Assembly: GCA_036378495.1 (NCBI GenBank)
Contig: DASUWI010000074.1
Location: 1-16,208, forward strand
Length of the DNA stretch: 16,208 bases
Source of the DNA: JAFALX01 sp036378495
GTDB lineage: Bacteria; Chloroflexota; Dormibacteria; Aeolococcales; Aeolococcaceae
Direction of reading: 5' to 3'
The notes under the pieces were generated by a model. The model was given only the letters and a program-made list of their open reading frames with translations. It made no database searches and was not told the origin of the DNA. Of the stretch, positions 8,727 through 16,020 are shown piece after piece. A program made the position numbers and the translations under genes. Position 1 is the first letter of the stretch. Each line of letters starts with the position of its first letter.

Positions 8727-9408
8727 GAGCCGTGTGCGCGACGGTCTTCACGCAGACCTCGCACGGTGGGCTGACGCCGAGCACGGAGTAGGGAACCTCG
8801 GCGGTGGCGTGCTCGCGCACCCAGCGCGCGGCGGCGGCCGAGTAGTAGGTGCGGCAGAGCTCGACCGCCGTGGCGACGTCGCGAAACCGCACCGCGGCGG
8901 GAGCGCTCACGTGCACGCAGGCGTACCCGCGGGCGGCGAACCATCGCGGGTGCTGCGGCCAGATCACCGCCACCGTTCCACCCGGGCGCACAATGCGCTC
9001 CGCCTCACGAATCGCGCGGCTGCCGCCAAGCGGCCCGCGGCTGGTGAACGAGGAGCAGGCCACGGCCACGTCGACGCTGCCGTCCTCGAGCGGCAGCTGC
9101 GCGAAGTCCCCGCGGCGCGTCTCGATGTTGTCGAGCCCTCGCAGCGCGGCCTGGTGGCGCAGACGCCGGAGCAGCTCAGGCACGGCGTCGACGGCGACGA
9201 CGCGCCGCGCCCGGGTGGCTGCGATCAGGGAGAACCGCCCGCTGCCCGCACCGATGTCGCACACGACCCGGCGGTCGAGCTCGAGCTCGTCGATGAGGCG
9301 ATCGGGGATGAGCTCGCCGTCTACCAGCGCCTCGTAGTCGTCAGGGCGAAGCCAGTACACGAGCGGCCAGAAGAGACGGCGAAGGACGCGGCGTCGGGCC
9401 GCCGCCAC
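8710..9408 (-). CDS. Class I SAM-dependent methyltransferase (start uncertain; coding frame continues upstream)
   Basis: The 232 residues from the GTG at 9408 are the minimal model. DIGAGSGRF (51-59) is motif I, VVAVDA (70-75) holds the acidic residue after beta-2, GDFAQLPLEDGSVDVAVA (100-117) covers motifs II-III, and IVRPGGTVAVIW (139-150) is the motif VI strand. This is the fold of the Methyltransf_11 group; the acceptor is unknown. Near the C-terminus there is a CEVC pair. GTG 9408 is the only standard start in the frame, yet the frame stays open with normal codon bias up to a TGA at 9669-9667, and the encoded sequence looks like a separate domain (see 9409-9666). The true protein is therefore probably about 300 residues. 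The 3' end overlaps the convergent glycosyltransferase gene by 17 bases. Confidence 0.8.
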   Translation of the reverse strand: MAAARRRVLRRLFWPLVYWLRPDDYEALVDGELIPDRLIDELELDRRVVCDIGAGSGRFSLIAATRARRVVAVDAVPELLRRLRHQAALRGLDNIETRRGDFAQLPLEDGSVDVAVACSSFTSRGPLGGSRAIREAERIVRPGGTVAVIWPQHPRWFAARGYACVHVSAPAAVRFRDVATAVELCRTYYSAAAARWVREHATAEVPYSVLGVSPPCEVCVKTVAHTAPTPSR

Positions 9409-9666
9409 CGCATGCGGTGCAGCCGGCGCCGCGCTGAGCGCCCGGAACTCGGCCGCCGTCTCCGCTGCGAGGCCACGCGCAACCCGTTCGATGAGCGCCG
9501 TGTCGCAGCCGGCCAGGGCCAGGCCGAGATCCTCGGTCCGAATCCCGCCGTCGTCAGGGGCAAGGAACGTGGCCAGTGCGCGGTCGTCGAACCGCCCGAC
9601 GTCCTCGATGCGAAAGAGATCCGGCCTAGGCGCGGGCGCTCGCCTCCGCGGCAGCCCGCTGCGTCG
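9409..9666 (-). other. In-frame upstream coding stretch resembling a FliG C-terminal domain, no standard start codon
   Basis: Reading on from the methyltransferase frame, 86 codons upstream of GTG 9408 are open. From about 9624 they encode FRIEDVGRFDDRALATFL, then EDLGLALAG, then a helix-rich ending with V.AARRRVLRRL that runs into the methyltransferase. This matches the remembered FliG C-terminal pattern FEDI..LDDR.IQ.VLRE, then DLALALKG, then VE.AQ..I. in order and spacing. The codons are GC3-rich like real genes here. No ATG, GTG or TTG occurs in frame between the TGA at 9669-9667 and 9408; CTG (for example 9654-9652) and ATC are the only candidates. It could be translated from a rare start, or a base error may hide the start. 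It overlaps the end of the dehydratase gene by up to 41 bases. Confidence 0.5.
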
Positions 9667-10612
9667 TCAGATCGTTGTCGACCATCATCTGGGTGAGCTC
9701 TTCGAAGGAGACGCGCGGACGCCACCCCAGCCGGGCGCGCGCCTTGGACGCATCACCGACGAGATGGTCCACCTCTGCCGGCCGGATGAACCGCTGATCG
9801 GTGATGACGTGGTCCTGCCATGTGAGCCCGACGTGCGAGAACGCGAGATCCAGGAACTCGCGGATGCTGTGCGCCTCACCGGTGGCGACGACGAAGTCAT
9901 CCGGCTCCGGCTGCTGCAGCATCGCGTGCATCGCCTCGACGTAGTCACCGGCGAATCCCCAATCGCGCTGGGCATCGAGGTTGCCGAGCTGCACCGTCTC
10001 CTGCAGGCCCAGCGCGATGCGCGCGGCCGCCGTGGTGATCTTGCGGGTGACGAACTCGAACCCGCGTCGCGGCGACTCGTGGTTGAAGAGGATGCCGCTG
10101 CAGGCGAACATCCCGTAGCTCTCCCGATAGTTGACCGTCATGTGGTGCCCGTACGTCTTGGCCACGCCGTACGGGGAGCGCGGGTGGAACGGCGTCAGCT
10201 CGGTCTGCGGCGTCTCCCGCACCTTGCCGAACATCTCGCTGCTCGACGCCTGGTAGAAGCGGATGCGGTCGTTCACGGTGCGGATGGCTTCGAGCACGCG
10301 CGTGACGCCGAGGCCGGTGATCTCCCCGGTGAGCACCGCCTGCTTGAAGGACAGGCCGACGAAGCTGATGGCGCCGAGGTTGTAGACCTCGCTGGGCTGG
10401 CACATCTCCAACGCGGCGATCAATGACGACTGGTCGAGCAGGTCCCCCTCGACGAACTCGACCCCCGGCGCCAGGGCGGCGACCGACGCCAGCCGCGGAT
10501 TGTTCTGACCGCGCACCAGGCCGAACACGCGGTAGCCGCGTGCCAGCAACAGCTGGGCGAGATAGGAACCGTCCTGACCGGTGATCCCAGTGATGAGCGC
10601 GGTGTCAGCCAT
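9626..10612 (-). CDS. gmd: GDP-mannose 4,6-dehydratase-like extended SDR
   Basis: This 328-residue extended short-chain dehydrogenase most resembles GDP-mannose 4,6-dehydratase, which makes GDP-4-keto-6-deoxy-mannose for fucose, rhamnose and perosamine-type sugars. GITGQDGSYL (9-18) is the NAD(P)-binding GxxGxxG. SSSEMFG (123-129) and YGVAK (148-152, YxxxK) carry the catalytic residues. NHESPRRG (177-184) and RPAEVDHL (277-284) are typical of this family and its GDP-sugar site. The length fits; some members reach 340-370. ATG 10612 is preferred over ATG 10633: the latter lies inside a TATGAT -10-like box, and the Rossmann strand begins right after 10612. It lies upstream of the methyltransferase on the same strand and diverges from apt. 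A related 4,6-dehydratase such as Rmd/Tyv is possible but less likely. Confidence 0.88.
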   Translation of the reverse strand: MADTALITGITGQDGSYLAQLLLARGYRVFGLVRGQNNPRLASVAALAPGVEFVEGDLLDQSSLIAALEMCQPSEVYNLGAISFVGLSFKQAVLTGEITGLGVTRVLEAIRTVNDRIRFYQASSSEMFGKVRETPQTELTPFHPRSPYGVAKTYGHHMTVNYRESYGMFACSGILFNHESPRRGFEFVTRKITTAAARIALGLQETVQLGNLDAQRDWGFAGDYVEAMHAMLQQPEPDDFVVATGEAHSIREFLDLAFSHVGLTWQDHVITDQRFIRPAEVDHLVGDASKARARLGWRPRVSFEELTQMMVDNDLTTQRAAAEASARA

Positions 10613-10628
10613 GGCTCGGAGCCGCGCG

Positions 10629-10634
10629 ATCATA
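10629..10634 (-). promoter_or_regulatory. -10-like box TATGAT of the dehydratase gene
   Basis: TATGAT, one mismatch from TATAAT, lies 16 bases before the ATG at 10612 on the minus strand. No good -35 is visible. It lies back to back with the apt promoter inside a 56-base divergent region. Confidence 0.4.
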
Positions 10635-10652
10635 CGCCAAGGCCAGTCCTTC

Positions 10653-10658
10653 TAGACT
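10653..10658 (+). promoter_or_regulatory. -10-like box TAGACT of the apt operon, likely leaderless
   Basis: TAGACT lies exactly 10 bases before the ATG at 10669, as at the glycosyltransferase gene. The intervening bases GCGGCGGCGC contain no Shine-Dalgarno match. A start about 7 bases after the box would give an almost leaderless transcript. Confidence 0.5.
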
Positions 10659-10668
10659 GCGGCGGCGC

Positions 10669-11184
10669 ATGGTCGATCTCCGCTCCCTGATCAGAGACGT
10701 CCCCGGCTTTCCCCGCCCGGGCATCGTCTTCCGTGACATCACCGCCCTGCTCGCCGATCCCGGCGGACTGCGCGCCGCCGTCGATGCCATGGCGGATCCG
10801 TGGCGGGAGGCGCGCGTGACCGCGGTGGCGGGCATCGAGTCGCGCGGGTTCATCCTCGGCGGAGCCATCGCCCACGAGCTGGGCGCGGGGTTCATCGCAG
10901 TGCGCAAGCAGGGCCGGTTGCCGCGGCGCACCGTGTCGCAGGCCTACCAGCTGGAATACGGTGAGGCGGTCCTCGAAGTGCACGCCGATGCGGTGCAGAC
11001 CGGCCAGCGGGTCCTGGTGGTGGACGACCTCCTGGCCACCGGGGGCACCGCAGCGGCCACGATCGCCCTGCTGGAGCGGGTGGGCGCCGAGATCGCGGGG
11101 TGCGCCTTTCTCGTCGAACTCGACGGCCTCGACGGCAGCCACGCCCTCGGCTCGATTGGGCACACTTCAGTGCTCGTCCTCTGA
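10669..11184 (+). CDS. apt: Adenine phosphoribosyltransferase
   Basis: This 171-residue cytosolic enzyme makes AMP from adenine and phosphoribosyl pyrophosphate. The type I PRTase signature VLVVDDLLATGGT (115-127) binds the ribose phosphate. IPDFPxxGIxFRDIT-type N-terminal residues are seen as VPGFPRPGIVFRDIT (11-25), AGIESRGFILG (54-64) is diagnostic, and VRKQGRLP (78-85) plus YQLEYG (93-98) form the flexible loop region. The length is standard (about 170-180). ATG 10669 follows TAGACT by 10 bases. The next gene, ahcY, starts 23 bases after the stop. The pairing makes sense because adenosine released by AhcY feeds purine salvage. Confidence 0.95.
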   Translation: MVDLRSLIRDVPGFPRPGIVFRDITALLADPGGLRAAVDAMADPWREARVTAVAGIESRGFILGGAIAHELGAGFIAVRKQGRLPRRTVSQAYQLEYGEAVLEVHADAVQTGQRVLVVDDLLATGGTAAATIALLERVGAEIAGCAFLVELDGLDGSHALGSIGHTSVLVL

Positions 11185-11197
11185 ACACCCCCACAAT

Positions 11198-11202
11198 GGA
11201 GG
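11198..11202 (+). promoter_or_regulatory. Ribosome binding site that decides the ahcY start
   Basis: GGAGG, 5 bases before GTG 11208. It overlaps the G of an in-frame ATG at 11196, so the GTG is favoured as the start. The choice changes the protein by only 4 residues. Confidence 0.7.
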
Positions 11203-11207
11203 CAGCA

Positions 11208-12485
11208 GTGGCAGCCACCCGCACACCCGCCGGCGACATCGCCGATCCTGGCCTGGCGCCTGAGGGTCAGCGACTCATCGATTGGGCCGCCCTGCAGATG
11301 CCGGTGCTGCGCCTGATCCAAGAGCGGTTCGACCGCGAGCGTCCGCTCCAGGGTCTGCGCCTCGGCGCGTGCCTGCACGTGACCACCGAGACGGCGAACC
11401 TGGCGATCACGCTGAAGATGGGCGGTGCCGACGTCACCCTCTGCGCCAGCAACCCGCTGTCCACGCAGGACCCGGTCGCCGCCGCACTCGTCCGCAATTA
11501 TGGGATCCCAACCTACGCGGTGAAGGGCGAGGATTCGCACCGCTACTACCAGCACATCCAGGCGGTGCTCGACACCCGCCCGCAGCTGACGATGGACGAC
11601 GGCGCCGACCTTGTCGCCGAGCTGCACAAGGGACGCCGCGACCTGCTCGACGGCGTGATCGCCGGCACCGAGGAGACCACCACCGGCGTCATCCGGCTGC
11701 GCGCGCTTGCCCGCGATGGCGAGCTGCGCTTTCCCATCATCGCGGTGAACGAGGCACTGACCAAGCACCTCTTCGACAACCGCTACGGCACCGGCCAGAG
11801 CACGATCGACGGATTCATCCGCGCCACCAACGTGCTGCTCGCCGGCCGCACGGTCGTCGTCTGCGGCTACGGGTGGTGCGGGCGCGGGCTGGCCAGCCGC
11901 GCCGCCGGGCTGGGCGCGCACGTGGTGGTGACGGAGGTGGACCCGACGCGTGCGCTGGAGGCGGTGATGGACGGCTATCGCGTCATGCCGCTGGAGGAGG
12001 CCGCACCCGAGGCCGACGTCGTCATCACGGTCACCGGCGACATCAATGTGGTCGACCGGCGCCACATCGCCGTGCTCAAGGACGGCGCGATTGTGGCCAA
12101 CAGTGGCCATTTCAACGACGAGCTCAACCTCGCAGCGTTCGACGAGCTCTCCCAGGAGGTGACGGCACCGCGGCCGTTCGTGCAGTCGCACCATCTGCAG
12201 GATGGGCGCACCCTGCACGTGCTCGCCGAGGGCCGGCTGCTCAACCTGGCGGCGGCTGAGGGACACCCCGCGGCGGTCATGGACATGAGCTTCGCCAATC
12301 AGGCGCTGTGCGCCGAGTACGTCGCCAAGAATCACGACAGCCTGGCGATCGCTGTGCATGACGTGCCCCAGGAGATCGACAGCCAGGTGGCGCAGCTCAA
12401 GCTGCAGGCGATGGGGATACACATCGACACGCTCACCGAGGAGCAGCGTCGCTACCTCACGTCCTGGGAATCCGGGACGAGCTGA
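11208..12485 (+). CDS. ahcY: Adenosylhomocysteinase (S-adenosyl-L-homocysteine hydrolase)
   Basis: This NAD-dependent cytosolic enzyme splits S-adenosylhomocysteine into adenosine and homocysteine, relieving product inhibition of methyltransferases. With GTG 11208 it has 425 residues, which matches the short form lacking the roughly 40-residue insert of proteobacterial enzymes. Visible landmarks: H57 in LHVTTETANL; MDDGADL (129-135); GTEETTTG (153-160); NEALTKHLFDNRYGTGQS (181-198) with the catalytic Lys/Asp; VCGYGWCGRG (218-227), the NAD-binding Rossmann loop; and NSGHFNDE (298-305). The C-terminus LTEEQRRYLTSWESGT is typical of the short form. The start is set by GGAGG 5 bases upstream. It lies between apt and the M16 peptidase with gaps of 23 and 5 bases. 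Several methyltransferases in the window would produce its substrate. Confidence 0.95.
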   Translation: MAATRTPAGDIADPGLAPEGQRLIDWAALQMPVLRLIQERFDRERPLQGLRLGACLHVTTETANLAITLKMGGADVTLCASNPLSTQDPVAAALVRNYGIPTYAVKGEDSHRYYQHIQAVLDTRPQLTMDDGADLVAELHKGRRDLLDGVIAGTEETTTGVIRLRALARDGELRFPIIAVNEALTKHLFDNRYGTGQSTIDGFIRATNVLLAGRTVVVCGYGWCGRGLASRAAGLGAHVVVTEVDPTRALEAVMDGYRVMPLEEAAPEADVVITVTGDINVVDRRHIAVLKDGAIVANSGHFNDELNLAAFDELSQEVTAPRPFVQSHHLQDGRTLHVLAEGRLLNLAAAEGHPAAVMDMSFANQALCAEYVAKNHDSLAIAVHDVPQEIDSQVAQLKLQAMGIHIDTLTEEQRRYLTSWESGTS

Positions 12486-12490
12486 CCGCG

Positions 12491-13777
12491 ATGGCAACCG
12501 AGCTCTATCAGCCGACGCTGACCACGCTCCCAACCGGCGTCTCGCTGCTCAACGCGCCAACGCCTTCCCGCAACGTCGGCGTGTTCCTGATCGTGCGCGC
12601 CGGCTCGCGCGATGAGACCAAGACGACGTCGGGTCTGGCGCACTACCTCGAGCACATGTTCTTCAAGGGCACCACCCGGCGGCCGACGACGAAGGTGATC
12701 TCCTCGGAGATCGACCGCCTGGGAGCGTCGACCAATGCCTACACCGACACCGAGGAGGTGGCCTACTTCGCCGAGGGTCCGGCGACGGCCATGCGTGAGC
12801 TGGCCGACGTGATCTGCGACATGCTCAGCCATCCGCTGTTCGCCGCCGAAGAGGTGGAGCGCGAGCGCAACGTCGTGATGCAGGAGCTCTCGATGCGCCT
12901 CGCCGATCCCGACGGCTGGATCTTCGATCGCATCGGCGCCGTGGCGTTCGGCGGCGATCAACCCATGTCGTGGTCGGCCGCCGGGTTCGCGTCGGTCATC
13001 GAGCAGGCGACGCGCGAGCAGCTGGTCGATTACCACCGCGCCTTCTACTCGCCGGCGTCCATGTGCCTGGTGATCGCCGGTGGAGGCAGCCTCACAACGG
13101 AGGACGCGGCCACGCTGCTCGCCGACATCCCCCACGGCAGCACCAAGCCGCGTGTGCCGGCGAAGTGGGGACAGGGCGACCGCTACATCGCCGACGTGCG
13201 GCCCAACCAGGAACCGCAGACGCGGATGCTCTTCGCCATGCCCGGGATCGCCGCGCACGACCCGAGGCGCACCCCGCTGTCGGTGATGACCCACATCCTG
13301 GGCGGCGGCATGTCCTCGCGGCTGTTCCTCACGGTGCGGGAGCGCAACGGGCTGGCGTACAGCATCTTCGCGCACCATGAGAGCTTCGACGACACCGGCA
13401 TGTTCGCCATCTCCACCGCCACCCGTCCCAAGGATGCGAGCAAGGCCACGAAGCTGGCATTTCGCGAGCTCCGCAAACTGGCAGCGAAACCGGTGGGCCG
13501 CGCCGAGCTGGCGGCGGCGAAGTCGGCGATGATCGGCAGGCTGCTGCGCTCGACGGAGACGGCGATCGCCAGCGCGCGCTACTTCGGCGGACGCTGGCGT
13601 GCCGGGCTTCCCCTCGAGACTCCCGACCAGCGAGCAGACGCCATCTCCCAGGTGACGGCGCAGCAGGTGTTCGAGGCGGCGCAGCTCATGGAGGCGGGAG
13701 TGTCCGAGGTGCGTCTGGCGCTGGTGGGCCCGCAGGATCAGGGTCCCGACCTGCTGGCGGCGACGACCCCGGCGTAG
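12491..13777 (+). CDS. M16 family (pitrilysin/insulinase-type) zinc peptidase
   Basis: This 428-residue metalloprotease of the single-module bacterial M16B type acts as a dimer in known members. HYLEH (51-55) is the inverted zinc motif HxxEH. ERNVVMQE (125-132) supplies the distal Glu ligand about 76 residues later. The C-terminal half carries LGGGMSSRLF (near 272) and VRERNGLAYSI, the Arg/Tyr substrate-binding region normally present in active or partner halves. No signal peptide is visible, so it is probably cytosolic. It starts 5 bases after ahcY and ends 4 bases before the next gene. In many bacteria such a gene neighbours pnp/rpsO, but here it sits in a nucleotide-salvage operon. The substrate is unknown. 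Confidence 0.93.
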   Translation: MATELYQPTLTTLPTGVSLLNAPTPSRNVGVFLIVRAGSRDETKTTSGLAHYLEHMFFKGTTRRPTTKVISSEIDRLGASTNAYTDTEEVAYFAEGPATAMRELADVICDMLSHPLFAAEEVERERNVVMQELSMRLADPDGWIFDRIGAVAFGGDQPMSWSAAGFASVIEQATREQLVDYHRAFYSPASMCLVIAGGGSLTTEDAATLLADIPHGSTKPRVPAKWGQGDRYIADVRPNQEPQTRMLFAMPGIAAHDPRRTPLSVMTHILGGGMSSRLFLTVRERNGLAYSIFAHHESFDDTGMFAISTATRPKDASKATKLAFRELRKLAAKPVGRAELAAAKSAMIGRLLRSTETAIASARYFGGRWRAGLPLETPDQRADAISQVTAQQVFEAAQLMEAGVSEVRLALVGPQDQGPDLLAATTPA

Positions 13778-13781
13778 GCGC

Positions 13782-14180
13782 GTGGCCGGCGACCATTCCG
13801 ACACCGAGAGCCCGCTCGAGGTCGTCTTCGAACACTTTCATGCGCGCGGGCGCGGTGACATCGACGGCGTCGCCGCGACGCTGCACCCAGACGTCGTGCA
13901 GCAGGGCGTCGAGCCCGAGCTCGTCTGTCAGGGACGCGACCCGGTGTTGCAGCGCATGCGCGCCAACATGGAGCGCATGCACGGTGGCGTCGAGTGGCTC
14001 GAGCTGCTGGAGCGCAACGACCGCGTCGTCGCCGGGCTCGCCGGCAGCCGGTTTGCGGGCAACCCGTTGCTCCCCGACGGTCGCCTGTTCATCGTCTTCA
14101 CGGTGCGCGATGGCGTGATCACGCGCACCGACGATTTCCGCACACGTGAGGAGGCCGTGCGGGCGGCAGAGAACGGCTGA
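13782..14180 (+). CDS. NTF2/SnoaL-like small protein
   Basis: This 132-residue protein fits the cystatin-like alpha+beta fold of the SnoaL/NTF2 superfamily: an N-terminal helix (EVVFEHFHARGRGDIDGVAATLHPDV), a central helix around QRMRANMERMH, and beta strands ending FIVFTVRDGVITRTDDF, the usual last strand pair. The start is a GTG at 13782, 4 bases after the peptidase stop, so it is read as the last gene of the apt operon. Many members are small isomerases, cyclases or ligand-binding proteins; nothing here fixes a reaction. The C-terminus converges on the aminotransferase gene, 14 bases away. Confidence 0.75.
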   Translation: MAGDHSDTESPLEVVFEHFHARGRGDIDGVAATLHPDVVQQGVEPELVCQGRDPVLQRMRANMERMHGGVEWLELLERNDRVVAGLAGSRFAGNPLLPDGRLFIVFTVRDGVITRTDDFRTREEAVRAAENG

Positions 14181-14194
14181 GGGTGGCAGCGGCG

Positions 14195-15304
14195 TCAGTC
14201 GAGCGCCGCGAGCAGGGCTGTGGCGATGCGTTCCAGGTCGTCGCTGCTCAATGCCGGATGCACCGGGAGCGACAGACAACAGCGTGCGGCCGCCGCCGCC
14301 TGTGGGGTGGGGTCGGCGACCACCAGCGGGTGATCGCGGTAGGCCTCGTGATCCCACACCAAGCGCCCGTAGTACACGCCGCACTCGATGCCCACGCCGT
14401 CGAGCCGTGCGACCACGTGGTCACGGTCGACGCCCTCGGCGAGCATGACGGTGTACTGATGCCAGGCGTGCTGCCGCCCGAGCGGCACGCGCGGCAGGGT
14501 GACGCGTTCCGCGCCGGCCAGCAGCGCCGACAGTCGCTCTGCGTTCTGCTGCCGCATCGCCGCGATCTGCGGCAAGCGCTCGAGCTGCGGAATTGCGATC
14601 GCCGCGGCCACGTCGGTCATGCGCCAGTTCTCCCCGGCCACGACGTACTCGTAGCGTCGCCGCATTCCCTGATTGCGCAGCACCCGCAGCGCATCGGCGG
14701 CGGCGTTGTCATCGGTGGTGATGCAGCCGCCCTCGCCGGCGGTGACGTTCTTGGTTGCATAGAAGGAGAAGCAGCCGAGACCCGTGCCGCCGGCGCGGCG
14801 CGTGCCCTGCAGCGCGCCGTGCGCCTGCGCGGCGTCCTCGACGATCGCGAGTGACTGTCGCGTCGCGACCGCATGGAGCGCCTCCATGTCGGCCATGAGG
14901 CCGTACAGGTGCACCGGCAGCAGCGCGCGCGTGCGCGGGCCCACCAACGACTCCACGTGCGCGACGTCGATCGTGAAGTCGTCACCGATGTCGGCGAAGC
15001 GCACGGTCGCGCCGCGACGCAGGATGGCGTTGAGCGTGGCCGCGAAGGTGAAGGGACTCGTGACCACCTCGTCGCCTGGACCCACGCCCGCAACCTGCAG
15101 CGCTGCTTCGAGCGCCGCCGTGCCACTGCACACCGCGACGCTATGCGTGGTGCCCGCCATGGCGGCACAGAGTGCCTCGAAGCGATCCACCATCGGCCCC
15201 TGTGCGAGGCGGCCGCTGCGCAGGACCCTGAGCACAAGCGCCTCGACATCGGGGCCGAGCCGCGGCTCGGAGATGCGGATGGGGCGCATCGCCACCGCGC
15301 TCAT
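14195..15304 (-). CDS. DegT/DnrJ/EryC1/StrS family sugar aminotransferase
   Basis: This 369-residue PLP enzyme of the family that aminates keto groups of nucleotide sugars has typical landmarks. SGRLAQGPMVDRFE (30-43) is the N-terminal pattern, SGTAAL (60-65) binds the PLP phosphate, EDAAQAHGA (156-164) has the Asp that contacts the pyridine N, and FYATKNVTAGEGG (181-193) carries the Schiff-base Lys at 185. HQYTVML and a C-terminal LSLPVHP complete the family pattern. The start at ATG 15304 overlaps the upstream glycosyltransferase stop as ATGA, which indicates translational coupling; the open frame upstream to 15457 lies inside that gene. The sugar substrate is not known. A Gfo/Idh oxidoreductase two genes upstream could supply a 3-keto sugar, as in the WbpB/WbpE-type pathway (inference). 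Confidence 0.93.
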   Translation of the reverse strand: MSAVAMRPIRISEPRLGPDVEALVLRVLRSGRLAQGPMVDRFEALCAAMAGTTHSVAVCSGTAALEAALQVAGVGPGDEVVTSPFTFAATLNAILRRGATVRFADIGDDFTIDVAHVESLVGPRTRALLPVHLYGLMADMEALHAVATRQSLAIVEDAAQAHGALQGTRRAGGTGLGCFSFYATKNVTAGEGGCITTDDNAAADALRVLRNQGMRRRYEYVVAGENWRMTDVAAAIAIPQLERLPQIAAMRQQNAERLSALLAGAERVTLPRVPLGRQHAWHQYTVMLAEGVDRDHVVARLDGVGIECGVYYGRLVWDHEAYRDHPLVVADPTPQAAAAARCCLSLPVHPALSSDDLERIATALLAALD

Positions 15305-16020
15305 CGCGCCGCCGGCTGCGAGCGCAGCCGCCATCGAAGCGCAAAGAGGCCCTTCGCCATGCGCACCGAGTCGCGGATCGGCGAGACCGTCGAGCTGCGT
15401 GGCGCAACGTACGTCACGGGGAGCTCGACCGGTGCGTGTCCCATGCGGCTCGCCCACGTCACGATCTCGGTGCTGATCAGGTAGTCGCCGCAGCAGAGCT
15501 TCGGTGCCAGCGCACGCGCCAGCTGCGCGTCGATGAGGATCGTGCCCTGCGAGTCCCGCACGTGCAGGCCGAGGACGATCCAGCGCAACAGCCGGAACGC
15601 CTGGCTCATCACGCGGCGCTGCAGGGGGATGCGTGTTCGCGAGGCGGCGTGCGCCTTGGAGCCGATCGCGACGGCCGGCCGCGGCCTGCAGGTGAGGTAC
15701 GCGTCGAGGTCGGTGAAGCCGAAGGGCATGTCGGCCGCGGTCAGCACGAGCACGTCACCGTGCGCATGCTCGATGCCGCAACGCAGGGCGTGGCCCATTC
15801 CCTGCGCCGACCGCGCCATGCGCACCGGTACCGCGTCCGCGCCGTGTCGTTGCGCAAGTGCAGCGCACACCGCAGCCGAGGTGTCGCTCGAGCCGTTCTC
15901 GATCAGCAGGATCTCGGACCCGGGGTGGATTTGCAACCGCTCACGGAGGCTGGCCACGGAGTGCGCGATGACCGCCTCCTGGTTGTGCACGGGAAGCACG
16001 TACGAGATGCGCGGGGCCAT
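15301..16020 (-). CDS. GT2 glycosyltransferase, dolichol-phosphate mannosyltransferase-like
   Basis: This 239-residue GT-A protein belongs to family 2. YVLPVHNQE (7-15) is the N-terminal donor site, IENGSSDTS (40-48) matches the usual DDGSxDxT, and GMGHALRCGIEHAHGD (74-89) is the strand-helix before the metal motif. AADMPFGF (95-102) stands where DxD is expected, so the first Asp is replaced by Ala. GSKAHAASR, RLLRWIVLGLHVRDSQGTILI (split around 143-163) and STEIV resemble the polyprenyl-phosphate mannosyl/glucosyl transferase subgroup. No transmembrane segments follow. The ATG at 16020 overlaps the stop of the upstream oxidoreductase by one base (TGATG), and its own stop overlaps the aminotransferase start. 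It probably charges a lipid carrier with a sugar or extends a surface glycan. Confidence 0.85.
   Translation of the reverse strand: MAPRISYVLPVHNQEAVIAHSVASLRERLQIHPGSEILLIENGSSDTSAAVCAALAQRHGADAVPVRMARSAQGMGHALRCGIEHAHGDVLVLTAADMPFGFTDLDAYLTCRPRPAVAIGSKAHAASRTRIPLQRRVMSQAFRLLRWIVLGLHVRDSQGTILIDAQLARALAPKLCCGDYLISTEIVTWASRMGHAPVELPVTYVAPRSSTVSPIRDSVRMAKGLFALRWRLRSQPAAR

Noticed and set aside
9321..9725. Separate minus-strand gene between the dehydratase and methyltransferase genes (134 codons)
   Set aside because: Its frame gives Ser/Arg/Pro-rich sequence, while the neighbouring frame in the same stretch gives a plausible FliG-like domain continuous with the methyltransferase.
10944..13804. 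Large minus-strand open frames opposite ahcY and the M16 gene (529 and 450 codons)
   Set aside because: The sense strand carries intact enzymes with all signature motifs; the antisense translations are His/Arg/Val-rich without any domain.
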